Assembly: GCF_004919045.1 (NCBI RefSeq)
Contig: NZ_SWDW01000005.1
Location: 1 to 64,000, forward strand
DNA from: Sinomonas albida
GTDB taxonomy: Bacteria; Actinomycetota; Actinomycetes; Actinomycetales; Micrococcaceae
Direction: 5' to 3'
DNA length: 64,000 nt
The position numbers and the translations under genes were made by a program. Below are positions 34,464-46,279 of the stretch, piece after piece (the first letter of the stretch is position 1; the number at the start of each line of letters is the position of its first letter). The notes under the pieces were generated by a model. The model had not been told where the DNA came from and ran no database searches. It worked only from the letters and a program-made list of their open reading frames with translations.

Positions 34464-35984
34464 ATGTCGCCCACGACCCCCGACTCAGCCGCTCAGGCCT
34501 CCTGGAGCCGCCCGACGCCGTCGTCCGCATCCCAGTCAGCCGCCACCCAGTGGAAGGATGTCGACGTCATCAGCCTCGGCCGCCGCGTGCGCCACCTGCG
34601 CAAGTCGGCGGGCCTCACGCTCGATGAGCTCGGAGCCGCCGTCGGCGCGGCGGCGAGCCAGTTGAGCCTCATCGAGAACGGGAAGCGTGAGCCCAAGCTC
34701 GGGCTCCTCCAACAGCTTGCGGGCGCTCTCGGCGTCGGCGTCGACGCGCTGCTCGGCGCGGAGCCGCCGAGCAGGCGCGCTGCCCTCGAGATCGAGCTCG
34801 AGCGGTATCAGCGCAGCCCGCTCTACGAATCCCTCAATCTGCCGAAGATCCGCATCAGCTCGAGGACCCCGCTCGACGTTCTGGAGGCGCAGCTCGGGCT
34901 GCTGCGCGAGCTCGAACGAAAGCTCAACGAGCAGGTCGCGACGCCGGAGGAGGCCCGCCGCGCGAACGGCGAGCTGCGACGCATGATGCGCGAGCGCGGC
35001 AACTACTTCCCGGAATACGAGGCCGAGGCGCAGAAGGTGCTCACGGCCGTCGGCTACGCGGGCGGACCGCTCAGCCAGCACCTCATCTCCGACATCGCCC
35101 GGCACCTCGGCTTCACCCTCCAGCACGTGGGCGACCTTCCGCACTCGACGCGCTCCGTGACCGATCTGAAGAACCGCCGGATTTATCTCACGCACAACCA
35201 GCGCTCCGACCACGACCCCCGCTCCGTTCTGCTCCAGGCGCTCGGCCACTACGTCCTCGGGCACGAGACGCCCAGCAGCTACGGCGACTTCCTCGCGCAG
35301 CGTGTCGCAACGAACTACTTCGCCGCCGCGCTGCTCCTTCCTGAGCACACGACCGTCGAGTTCCTGCAGCAGGCCAAGGCACGCAAGGAGATCTCCGTCG
35401 AGGATCTGCGTGATGCGTTTGCCGTGAGCTATGAGACCGCCGCGCACCGCTTCACGAACCTCGCGACGCGTCATCTCGGCATCACGACCCACTTCCAGAA
35501 GACCCACCAGAGCGGCATCATCTACAAGGCCTACGAGAACGACGGCGTCAACTTCCCCATGGACCACACCGGCGCCATCGAGGGACAGCCCGCGTGCAAG
35601 GCGTGGACGAGTCGCGCGGTCTTCGACGTCCCGGACAAGTTCAGCTCGTACAGCCAGTACACCGACACGGTCAACGGCACGTTCTGGTGCACAGCGCGGA
35701 CCGAGCGCAGCTCGGGCGGCGAGTTCTCTCTGAGCGTGGGCGTTCCGTACCAGCACGTGAAATGGTTCCGCGGGCGGGAGACGACGGCGCGGGCGACCTC
35801 TCGCTGCCCTGACCCCGCGTGCTGCCGCCGCCCGCCGGCCGAGCTGAGCGACCACTGGGCAGGCAGCGCGTGGCCCTCCGCCCGCGCGCATTCCCACCTG
35901 CTCGCAGCCATGCCCCCGGGCGCCTTCCCCGGCGTCGACGAGACCGAGGTCTATGCCTTCCTCGAGGCCCACTCGGGCGCCTGA
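34464..35984 (+). CDS. ramB: Short-chain fatty acyl regulator, RamB-like
   Basis: A 506-residue regulator: a 35-residue loose N-terminus, an XRE/HTH_3 domain (about 38-97, LRKSAGLTLDELGAAVGAA, then LSLIENGKREPKLGLLQQL in part), an ImmA/IrrE-type domain (about 210-330) and a C-terminal ScfRs/DUF2083 domain with Cys-rich CPDPACC. The metal motif is degenerate: QALGHYVLGHE instead of HExGH, so protease activity is doubtful. RamB of Corynebacterium and Mycobacterium controls aceA, aceB and acetate genes; the divergent aceA here supports the same job. The start at 34464 has a poor SD; an ATG at 34437 is in frame. Confidence 0.9.
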   Translation: MSPTTPDSAAQASWSRPTPSSASQSAATQWKDVDVISLGRRVRHLRKSAGLTLDELGAAVGAAASQLSLIENGKREPKLGLLQQLAGALGVGVDALLGAEPPSRRAALEIELERYQRSPLYESLNLPKIRISSRTPLDVLEAQLGLLRELERKLNEQVATPEEARRANGELRRMMRERGNYFPEYEAEAQKVLTAVGYAGGPLSQHLISDIARHLGFTLQHVGDLPHSTRSVTDLKNRRIYLTHNQRSDHDPRSVLLQALGHYVLGHETPSSYGDFLAQRVATNYFAAALLLPEHTTVEFLQQAKARKEISVEDLRDAFAVSYETAAHRFTNLATRHLGITTHFQKTHQSGIIYKAYENDGVNFPMDHTGAIEGQPACKAWTSRAVFDVPDKFSSYSQYTDTVNGTFWCTARTERSSGGEFSLSVGVPYQHVKWFRGRETTARATSRCPDPACCRRPPAELSDHWAGSAWPSARAHSHLLAAMPPGAFPGVDETEVYAFLEAHSGA

Positions 35985-36000
35985 TAGAAGCGTCGCCGCG

Positions 36001-36040
36001 CCCCGCGCCCCGCCCCCCCGCCCCCCGCCCTGCCCCGTCC
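36001..36040 (-). other. C-run tract, G-quadruplex-capable on the minus strand
   Basis: Just after the ramB stop the plus strand has runs of four to seven C separated by single G or T bases (for example CCCCGCCCCCCCGCCCCCC). The minus strand therefore has several G-runs with loops of 1-3 bases. It directly precedes the 22-bp array. Confidence 0.6.
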
Positions 36041-36047
36041 TGTTTCC

Positions 36048-36299
36048 GTTGTGGGGTCTCTGGCGGCCGGTTGCGGGGTCTCTGGCGGCCGGTTGCGGGG
36101 TCTCTGGCAGCCGGTTGCGGGGTCTCTGGCGGGGCGTTGTGGGGTCTTCGTCCGAACATTGACCCCGCAACGCGAGGGACGGGACCCCGCAACGGTTGGG
36201 ACGGGACCCCACAACTATTGGGACGGGACCCCGCAACGGGTGGGACGGGACCCCGCAACGGGTGGGACAGGACCCCGCAACGGTTGGGGCGTGACCAAT
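36048..36299. repeat. Head-to-head 22-bp array of GTTGCGGGGTC cores (family C)
   Basis: Left block: five cores GTTGYGGGGTC at 36048, 36070, 36092, 36114 and 36136. Right block, opposite orientation: GACCCCRCAAC at 36161, 36183, 36205, 36227, 36249 and 36271, plus a decayed copy (GACCAAT) at 36293. Every step is exactly 22 bp. The 11-bp core is kept while the 11-bp spacer varies slightly (GGCGGCCG or GGGTGGGACGG). The array lies between ramB and the MHS transporter, both on the plus strand. No gene is supported inside. Confidence 0.96.
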
Positions 36300-36394
36300 A
36301 TGACCGAAACCTCGCCTGAGGCTGTCGCACGAACTATCGTGGCCCGCGGCCGGGGCGCAGTGGGGCGCCCGGGCGGAAAGGTCTCGAACGCATC

Positions 36395-40533
<4,139 letters not shown>

Positions 40534-40671
40534 CGGCCCGCGTGTCGCGGTGTGGACCCTTCCGGGACGAGTCAAACTGCGGTACAAAGACGGCGGGGGA
40601 ATACGCGCCCTCCGCCCTGCCGTCGCTCTCGCATCTGGGTTGGCGGCCGGACGGCCGACAAGGAGGTCCTG

Positions 40672-41028
40672 ATGTCCGGTCACGACACCCCAGCGCCCGA
40701 CCAGCGCCCAAACCCGGCAGCAGCAGAAGGGGGGCCCACGCGGGACACCCCGACGCGCGGCCCGGCTCGGCCCCTGCCGTATGTCATCGCGGGGATCCTG
40801 CTCGCCGCGGCCATCGTCCTGCCGCTCATGCCGTCGCTCTATTCGTTCGACCAGCCGCGATGGGGCGGCATGCCGTTCTTCTACTGGTACCAGCTGCTGT
40901 GGGTGCCGATCTCGGCCGTCCTGAGCAGCATCGCGTACTGGCTCACCGTGACCGAAGACCGACGACGGCGCGCGGCGGTTCGCGGGAACGGCGCCCACGC
41001 GGCGCGCAGGGGAGGTGACGCAGCATGA
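40672..41028 (+). CDS. DUF3311 small membrane subunit of the symporter
   Basis: A 118-residue protein with a 35-residue hydrophilic N-terminus, two membrane helices (about 37-58, PYVIAGILLAAAIVLPLMPS, and about 72-93, YWYQLLWVPISAVLSSIAYW), and a basic tail: the DUF3311 plan. Such proteins sit directly before sodium:solute symporters in Actinobacteria and probably form part of the transporter. AAGGAGG lies 6 bp before the ATG. Its stop overlaps the symporter start (ATGA). The gap before it (40534-40671) holds an imperfect hairpin built from GACGGCGGG and its complement. Confidence 0.9.
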   Translation: MSGHDTPAPDQRPNPAAAEGGPTRDTPTRGPARPLPYVIAGILLAAAIVLPLMPSLYSFDQPRWGGMPFFYWYQLLWVPISAVLSSIAYWLTVTEDRRRRAAVRGNGAHAARRGGDAA

Positions 41029-42698
41029 CCCGCGAGATCAACTGGGTGGCCCTCAGCATCGTCGTCGTGCTGTTCATCGTCGTGGCCATCATGGGCTTCA
41101 TGGCGTCGAGCTGGCGGCGATCGAAGGAGGCCGCAGGACTTCACAGCCTCGACGAATGGGGACTCGGCGGCCGCGGCTTCGGCACGTGGATCACGTGGTT
41201 CCTGCTCGGCGGCGACCTCTACACGGCGTACACCTTCGTCGCGGTTCCCGCGGCCATGTACGCCACCGGCGCCGTGAGCGGCTTCTTCGCCGTCCCCTAC
41301 ACGGTGGTGCTGTACCCGATCATCTTCATCATCATGAGCCGGCTCTGGTCGGTGTCACACCGCCACGGCTACGTCACCGCCGCGGACTTCGTCGGCGGCC
41401 GCTACGGGAGCCGATGGCTCTCGCTCGCCGTTGCGCTCACCGGCATCGTCGCCACCATGCCGTATATCGCGCTCCAACTCGTGGGCATCAAGGCCGTCCT
41501 GACCGTGCTCGGTCTCGGCAGCTCGCAGAACGCGCTCCTGACCGACCTCCCGCTCATCATCGCGTTCGTCGTGCTGGCCGCGTACACGTACACGTCCGGC
41601 CTTCGCGCGCCCGCGATGATCGCGTTCGTGAAGGACATCCTGATCTATCTCGCGATCATCGTCGCCGTGATCTACCTGCCCATCAAGCTCGGCGGATGGG
41701 ACACGATCTTCGACGCCGCGCACGCCAAGCTCTCGGCGACGAGTCAAGTCACGGGCAAGCCGGTCGGCGCGTTCATCACGAGCCCAGCGAACTACGCGTC
41801 CTACTGGACCCTCGCCCTCGGCTCGGCGATGGCGCTCTTCATGTACCCGCATTCGATTACGGGCGTGCTCGCGTCGAAGGGCCGGAACACGATCCGCCGC
41901 AACGCCGCGATCCTGCCGCTGTACTCGCTCATGCTGGGCTTCCTCGCGCTGCTCGGCTTCGTGGCGATCAAGGCGGGGACCAAGCCGATCGACCTCGACG
42001 GCTCGACCAACCCGCAGCTCGTGATTCCGCAGCTGTTCCTGGACGCTTTCCCGTCCTGGTTCGCGGGGATCGCGCTCGCGGCGATTGCGATCGGCGCGCT
42101 CGTGCCGGCAGCGATCATGTCCATTGCGGCGGCCAACATGTTCACGCGCAACATCTATCGGGACTTCTTCAAGCCGGATGCGGACCCGAAGACCGAGGCG
42201 AACGTGTCGAAGATCGTGTCGCTCCTCGTGAAGGTCGGCGCGCTCGTGTTCGTCATCGCGATGGACCAGACCACGGCCATCAACCTGCAGCTCCTCGGCG
42301 GCATCTGGATCCTCCAGACGTTCCCGGCGGTCGTTGCGGGCCTGTACACCCGGTGGTTCGACCGCTGGGCGTTGCTCATCGGCTGGGCCGTGGGCATCAT
42401 CTTCGGAACTGTCTCGGCGTACAACGTGGTCAACCCCACAACGAAGCAGCACTTCGGCGGATCGCTCGCGCCGATCCCGGGCACGGACGTCACGGTATAC
42501 ATCGCCGTGACCGCGTTCGTGCTCAACCTGCTCGTCGCGGTGGTGCTCACGCTCGTGTTCCGCGGGCTCAAGGTGCCGCAGGGTCGGGACCTGACCCGCG
42601 CGTCCGATTACGGTGCCGACGAGACCGACCCCAAGGTGGCCCAGCTCGAGAAGGCGGAGCGCTTCGTCGAGCCGGGCGGCCCGCCGCCGGTCGCCTAG
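41025..42698 (+). CDS. Sodium:solute symporter, monocarboxylate type (MctC/MctP-like)
   Basis: A 557-residue SSS-family transporter with about 13 membrane helices, including GGRGFGTWITWFLLGGDLYT near the N-terminus, FVGGRYGSRWLSLAVALTG, and ALFMYPHSITGVLASKGRN. The helix-1 region and the DUF3311 partner fit the MctC/MctP group, which takes up acetate, propionate, pyruvate or lactate; Corynebacterium mctC is RamB-controlled. Its location about 5 kb from aceA-ramB supports a short-chain-acid uptake role (inference). It is convergent with the DUF6707 gene, and a palindromic repeat array separates them. Confidence 0.92.
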   Translation: MTREINWVALSIVVVLFIVVAIMGFMASSWRRSKEAAGLHSLDEWGLGGRGFGTWITWFLLGGDLYTAYTFVAVPAAMYATGAVSGFFAVPYTVVLYPIIFIIMSRLWSVSHRHGYVTAADFVGGRYGSRWLSLAVALTGIVATMPYIALQLVGIKAVLTVLGLGSSQNALLTDLPLIIAFVVLAAYTYTSGLRAPAMIAFVKDILIYLAIIVAVIYLPIKLGGWDTIFDAAHAKLSATSQVTGKPVGAFITSPANYASYWTLALGSAMALFMYPHSITGVLASKGRNTIRRNAAILPLYSLMLGFLALLGFVAIKAGTKPIDLDGSTNPQLVIPQLFLDAFPSWFAGIALAAIAIGALVPAAIMSIAAANMFTRNIYRDFFKPDADPKTEANVSKIVSLLVKVGALVFVIAMDQTTAINLQLLGGIWILQTFPAVVAGLYTRWFDRWALLIGWAVGIIFGTVSAYNVVNPTTKQHFGGSLAPIPGTDVTVYIAVTAFVLNLLVAVVLTLVFRGLKVPQGRDLTRASDYGADETDPKVAQLEKAERFVEPGGPPPVA

Positions 42699-42730
42699 CG
42701 CGCGAGCCCTCCCGCTCACCCGTCCTCTTC

Positions 42731-42980
42731 GTCTCGGGTACAGATAAGGCCCCCATTTCCCCCTTTCGGGTACAGATGGGGGCCCTATCTTTCGTCTCGG
42801 GTACAGATAAGGCCCCCATTTCTCCCTTTCGGGTACAGATGGAGGCCCTATCTTTCGTCTCGGGTACAGATCATCTGTACCCGAGACGTGGTTGGGCGGG
42901 AGTTGGTGTACCCGAGACGTGGTTGGGCGGGAGTTGGTGTACCCGAGACGTGGTTGGGCGGGAGTTGGTGTACCCGAGAC
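42731..42980. repeat. Head-to-head array of GTACCCGAGAC cores (family A)
   Basis: Left block: CGGGTACAGAT at 42735, 42767, 42798, 42830 and 42861, spacings 32, 31, 32, 31 (a 63-bp double unit, mean 31.5). Right block, inverted: TACCCG of ATCTGTACCCGAGAC or GTGTACCCGAGAC at 42878, 42909, 42940 and 42971, period 31. The two blocks meet in a perfect 15-1-15 palindrome: GTCTCGGGTACAGAT (42857-42871), C, and its complement (42873-42887). The last core ends 2 bp before the stop codon of the convergent DUF6707 gene. It would fold as a strong bidirectional hairpin in RNA. Confidence 0.96.
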
Positions 42981-42981
42981 G

Positions 42982-44430
42982 CTAGTGGGCGACGGCGTCC
43001 AGTTCGATCCGGATGCGGCGGTCGAGCTCGTCGTCGTCGTAGGCCTCCGAGCCGCCGTGCGCGCGCAGGTGCAGAAGCGTGTCGAGGCGCAGGATGCGCC
43101 AGCCGCGCTCCTCGGCCTCGTCTCCGGCGTTCGCCGCGCGCGTCACTTCCTTGTCGTAGAGGTTCGGCTCATTGAGGGTGCGCTGGCGGACTCGGGCCGC
43201 CATCTGCGCCCGGAACGGATCGGTCTCCGCCGTCTCCGGCGCTCGGAGGAGCTCGCAGTACACTTCGGCCCGGTTTTCCTCGTTGCGTTCGCGGGCGAGG
43301 TGCGCTGCGAGGGCGAGCGCGGACTCGACGGAAGACCAGCGCCCGGGGTTGCCGTCGAAAGGCACGACCGCGAGGATGTCGGCAACCTTGAGCGCATTGT
43401 CGGCGTCGCGCTGTCCGAGGTACAGCTCGAACGCGAGGTCGCGGAGGTCCTTGAGGCACGCGCCGGACTTGATGTTGACGCCCTTCGCGAGCCGCTCCGA
43501 GAGCTCGTGCACGGCGTGCCGCCCCGGGTGGATGGCATCGATGTGCTGGATGAGGTCCTCGGGGTTCCCCTCGAGCGGCGGGATGAGGCCCAGCTGGGCG
43601 GTCGTGGGGCCGGTCGCCTCGCTGCGGGCCTTCCCGGGGACGACGACGACGTCCCCCGTGTCGAGCGTGATCTTCGTCGGCGCGCGGTCCTCGCGGTGCG
43701 AGTCTGCGTCGAATGCCGCGTCGTCGAGGAAGGATGCGGCGCCGGAATCGTCGTGGCGGGGCATCTTGACGTCCGCATCCGGCCCGGAGGCACTGCCGAC
43801 GCCGGCCACGTCCCCGCGCCAGTCCTGGCCCGCCCTGTCTTGGCCCGCCCCGTCCTGGCCCGTCTCGTCCTGGCCGGGTTCGCCGTGGCCGCGCTCAGCC
43901 GGAACCGCCTCGCCGTCGGGACCAGGGGCTGCGGACAGCTTCGGCGCCTCGGCGCCCCGCGTGGGCCGCGCGCCGTCGTCGTCCGTCGGTGCGTCCTGCT
44001 CCCGGGGACCCGCGAGTCCCAAGGCGCGCCGCAGCAGGTCGCCGCGGCCCTCCTTCTTGGGCGCGGTGGGCGAGGCGCTCTCAGGCTTCTCCTCGGCCTC
44101 GGCCTCGGCCTCAGCCTCTGCGCCGGCCCCAGGCGCGGGCGGCCCGGCGAAGAGGAGGTCCGCGGGCCGGCTCGGCTTCGGCACGACGATCCGGACGAGC
44201 GTGCCATGCGCTACGCGGAGGTTCACGTGGTTGTCGAGCGCCGCGAAATAGAGGGCAGGCTGCTCGTAGTCGTCCAGAACCGCGTCGACGTCGAGGACGT
44301 GGGCGGTCGTCTCTCCGTCTGGTAGGACGAGCCGCTGTCCCGGGCTCAGCTCCGAGGCTTCGATCTCCAGTAGCCTGTCGGCTCCAGGGGGCGTCGACCC
44401 GCTCGGCTCGGTGTCTGGGCTGTACTGCAT
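42982..44430 (-). CDS. DUF6707-like protein with GQ-rich linker
   Basis: A 482-residue cytosolic protein. An N-terminal region (RLVLPDGETTAHVLDVDAVL) is followed by about 150 residues of low complexity, with a run of EAEA, then GQDETGQDGAGQDRAGQD (18-bp repeats). A folded helical C-terminus (about 285-480) contains PEDLIQHIDAIHPGRHAVHE, ERLAKGVNIKSGACLKDLRD and LLRAPETAETDPFRAQMAAR, which I associate with DUF6707 of Arthrobacter-type genomes. Function unknown. Its stop is 2 bp from a repeat array. Confidence 0.7.
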   Translation of the reverse strand: MQYSPDTEPSGSTPPGADRLLEIEASELSPGQRLVLPDGETTAHVLDVDAVLDDYEQPALYFAALDNHVNLRVAHGTLVRIVVPKPSRPADLLFAGPPAPGAGAEAEAEAEAEEKPESASPTAPKKEGRGDLLRRALGLAGPREQDAPTDDDGARPTRGAEAPKLSAAPGPDGEAVPAERGHGEPGQDETGQDGAGQDRAGQDWRGDVAGVGSASGPDADVKMPRHDDSGAASFLDDAAFDADSHREDRAPTKITLDTGDVVVVPGKARSEATGPTTAQLGLIPPLEGNPEDLIQHIDAIHPGRHAVHELSERLAKGVNIKSGACLKDLRDLAFELYLGQRDADNALKVADILAVVPFDGNPGRWSSVESALALAAHLARERNEENRAEVYCELLRAPETAETDPFRAQMAARVRQRTLNEPNLYDKEVTRAANAGDEAEERGWRILRLDTLLHLRAHGGSEAYDDDELDRRIRIELDAVAH

Positions 44431-44547
44431 GCGGAGTCCTTCATGTAGCTGTCGGTCCGCAGCCAGTCTATAAAGAAGCGGTAACGGCGGTGCCGGAGGC
44501 GCGCCAAGGCGCAGCCTCTGAACACGGCCTGTTCGCGGCGAGCGGAC

Positions 44548-45087
44548 TCAGCCGGGGATGCCCGCGAACGCGAGAGCCTGCCGTACGAGCTCGCCGCGGC
44601 CCCCCATGAACTCCGCCTGGACGGGCCCGCTGAGCACGTCCGACGGCGACATCCACGTGAGCTCGAGCGCGTCCTGCCGCGGCTGGCACTCGCCCGCCAC
44701 CGGGATGACATAGGCGAGGGCGACGGCGTGCTGTCGCTCGTCCGTGAAGCCCGTCTGGGAGGGCGAGGGGAAGTATTCGACCACAGTGAACGGCACCGGG
44801 CTCACGGGGAGCTGGGGAAGGGCGAGCGGCCCGAGGTCCTTCTCGATGTGCCGCAGCAGGGCGGCGCGGATCGTCTCCTTGTAGAGCACGCGGCCCGAGA
44901 CGAGCGTGCGCATCATGCTGCCGTCCTCGTCCGCTTGGAGCAGCAGGCCGACCTCGTTGACGTACCCGAGGGGATCGAGGCGCACGGGAACTGCTTCCAC
45001 GTACAGCATCGGCAGGCGGTTCCGGGCTTCGTAGAGGTCCTCGGGGGACAACCAGCCTGGATACGGGTCGGGGGTGCGCACTGCCAT
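44548..45087 (-). CDS. Nudix-like (DUF4916) protein
   Basis: A 179-residue protein with the Nudix-type beta-grasp flow: RLDPLGYVNEVGLLLQA, GRVLYKETIRAALLRHIEKDLG and LELTWMSPSDVLSGPVQ. The Nudix box is degenerate (ETIRAALLRHIEKDLG without the RExxEE core), as in the DUF4916 group common in Actinobacteria, so hydrolase activity is uncertain. ATG at 45087. It lies 117 bp upstream of nothing on its own strand but reads toward the DUF6707 gene, whose promoter must lie in 44431-44547. Confidence 0.8.
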   Translation of the reverse strand: MAVRTPDPYPGWLSPEDLYEARNRLPMLYVEAVPVRLDPLGYVNEVGLLLQADEDGSMMRTLVSGRVLYKETIRAALLRHIEKDLGPLALPQLPVSPVPFTVVEYFPSPSQTGFTDERQHAVALAYVIPVAGECQPRQDALELTWMSPSDVLSGPVQAEFMGGRGELVRQALAFAGIPG

Positions 45088-45151
45088 GCCTCTGTTCTAC
45101 AACATGTGGCCACAGGGCGTCATGACCGCGGGTCGCATGCCCTTGGCCGTT

Positions 45152-45179
45152 TCGGGTACAGCCGGTCCGTCCCCGAGAG
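45152..45179. repeat. Decayed family A inverted pair
   Basis: TTTCGGGTACAG (about 45152-45163) faces GTCCCCGAGA (about 45170-45179) with a short spacer, like one head-to-head family A pair with substitutions. It lies in the divergent gap before the YdeI-like gene. Confidence 0.45.
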
Positions 45180-45250
45180 CCTGGCGGCGCCGGTTGGCTC
45201 CGCGCGAAACAGTCCGCGTTGACGCGTCAGGGCAGCGGTATTCTGCCGTC

Positions 45251-45841
45251 ATGGCTGCCGAATTGCCCGAGCTGCTCGTGCCCGACGCCGAGGCCTGGCT
45301 TGCGTGGCTCGCCGAGAATCACGCGACGAGCCGGGGCGTATGGCTTGTGCTCCACAAGAAAGGCGGTTCGGTCACCGGCCTCGGCTATGACCAGGCGCTC
45401 GACGGCGCGCTGCGCTTCGGGTGGGTGGACGGCCAGATCGGCCGTCGCGACGAGGGCAGCTACGTCACGCGCTTCACGCCCCGCGGGCCCAAGAGCAAGT
45501 GGTCGCGGAACAACGTCGCCAACGTCGAGCGCCTCGAGGAGGCGGGCCTCATGACGGAGGCGGGCCGCGCCGTCGTCAATTCTGCCAAGGCGGACGGCCG
45601 CTGGGAGGCCGCGTACTCGGGGCAGGCGTCCGCTGAGGTTCCGCAAGATCTCGCCGACGCCATCGCCGCCAATCCCGACGCCCAGGCGATGTTCGACGTG
45701 CTCACGTCTGTGAACCGTTTCGCGCTCATCTACCGCACGGAATCCGTCAAGAAGCCCGAGACGCGGGCGCGGAAGATCGCCGACTTCGTGGCCATGCTGG
45801 CGCGCCACGAGACCATCTACCCGCAGAAGCGCCAGCCGTAG
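45251..45841 (+). CDS. YdeI/OmpD-associated family protein
   Basis: A 196-residue protein with EAWLAWLAENHATSRGVWLV, DQALDGALRFGWVDGQIGRRDEGS (in part), RFTPRGPKSKWSRNNVANV, and a helical C-terminal half with KPETRARKIADFVAMLARHE. These are the hallmarks of the YdeI (bacteriocin-protection/OmpD-associated) family; biochemical role unknown. ATG at 45251, with a weak SD. Acylphosphatase follows 12 bp after the stop, probably in the same transcript. Confidence 0.9.
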   Translation: MAAELPELLVPDAEAWLAWLAENHATSRGVWLVLHKKGGSVTGLGYDQALDGALRFGWVDGQIGRRDEGSYVTRFTPRGPKSKWSRNNVANVERLEEAGLMTEAGRAVVNSAKADGRWEAAYSGQASAEVPQDLADAIAANPDAQAMFDVLTSVNRFALIYRTESVKKPETRARKIADFVAMLARHETIYPQKRQP

Positions 45842-45853
45842 CAGACTGGACCC

Positions 45854-46141
45854 ATGTCACAGGACGTACCCGAGGCACGGCTGCACGCGACGGTGAAGGG
45901 GATGGTCCAAGGCGTGGGCTTCCGGTACTGGACGCGGGGCGAGGCGCATCGCCTTGGCCTCGTGGGGAGCGCCGGAAACCGGATCGACGGCACGGTGGAG
46001 ATCGTCGCGGAGGGGAACCTCGACGACGTCGAGCAGTTCCTCCGATGGCTGCAGTCCGGTGAAACGCCCGGGCGGGTCGAGGGCGTTGAGGCCTCTATTG
46101 GGCCCGCGACCGGTGAGTTCAGGCACTTCTCGGTCTGGTGA
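45854..46141 (+). CDS. acyP: Acylphosphatase
   Basis: A 95-residue acylphosphatase, hydrolysing carboxyl-phosphate bonds. The signature VKGMVQGVGFRYWTR contains catalytic Arg24, and GSAGNRIDGTVEIVAEG holds Asn42. Length and ferredoxin-like pattern are typical. It is 12 bp downstream of the YdeI-like gene and convergent with the MBL hydrolase; a family A array begins 13 bp after its stop. Confidence 0.95.
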   Translation: MSQDVPEARLHATVKGMVQGVGFRYWTRGEAHRLGLVGSAGNRIDGTVEIVAEGNLDDVEQFLRWLQSGETPGRVEGVEASIGPATGEFRHFSVW

Positions 46142-46154
46142 GCTCGCCTGATCG

Positions 46155-46277
46155 TTTCGGGTACAGATGATCTGTACCCGAGATGCTTCAGAGGGTGAGT
46201 ATCTGTACCCGAGACGGCTGGTGGGGTGAGTATCTGTACCCGAGACGCTTCTGGGGGTGGGTATCTGTACCCGAGAC
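46155..46277. repeat. Head-to-head family A array between acyP and MBL gene
   Basis: One left-facing core TTTCGGGTACAGAT (46155-46168) meets inverted cores ATCTGTACCCGAGA(C/T) whose TACCCG starts at 46175, 46206, 46237 and 46268, exact period 31. The centre is a near-perfect 14-1-14 palindrome. The last core ends 2 bp before the stop of the convergent MBL-fold gene, exactly as in the array at 42.7-43.0 kb, although the spacers differ. Confidence 0.95.
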
Positions 46278-46279
46278 GG

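Noticed and set aside
42731-42980. Possible CRISPR array (short direct repeats with spacers, also at 128, 28405, 36048 and 46155)
   Set aside because: The spacers within an array are near-identical rather than unique, cores are only 11-16 bp, blocks are inverted, and no cas gene is in the window.
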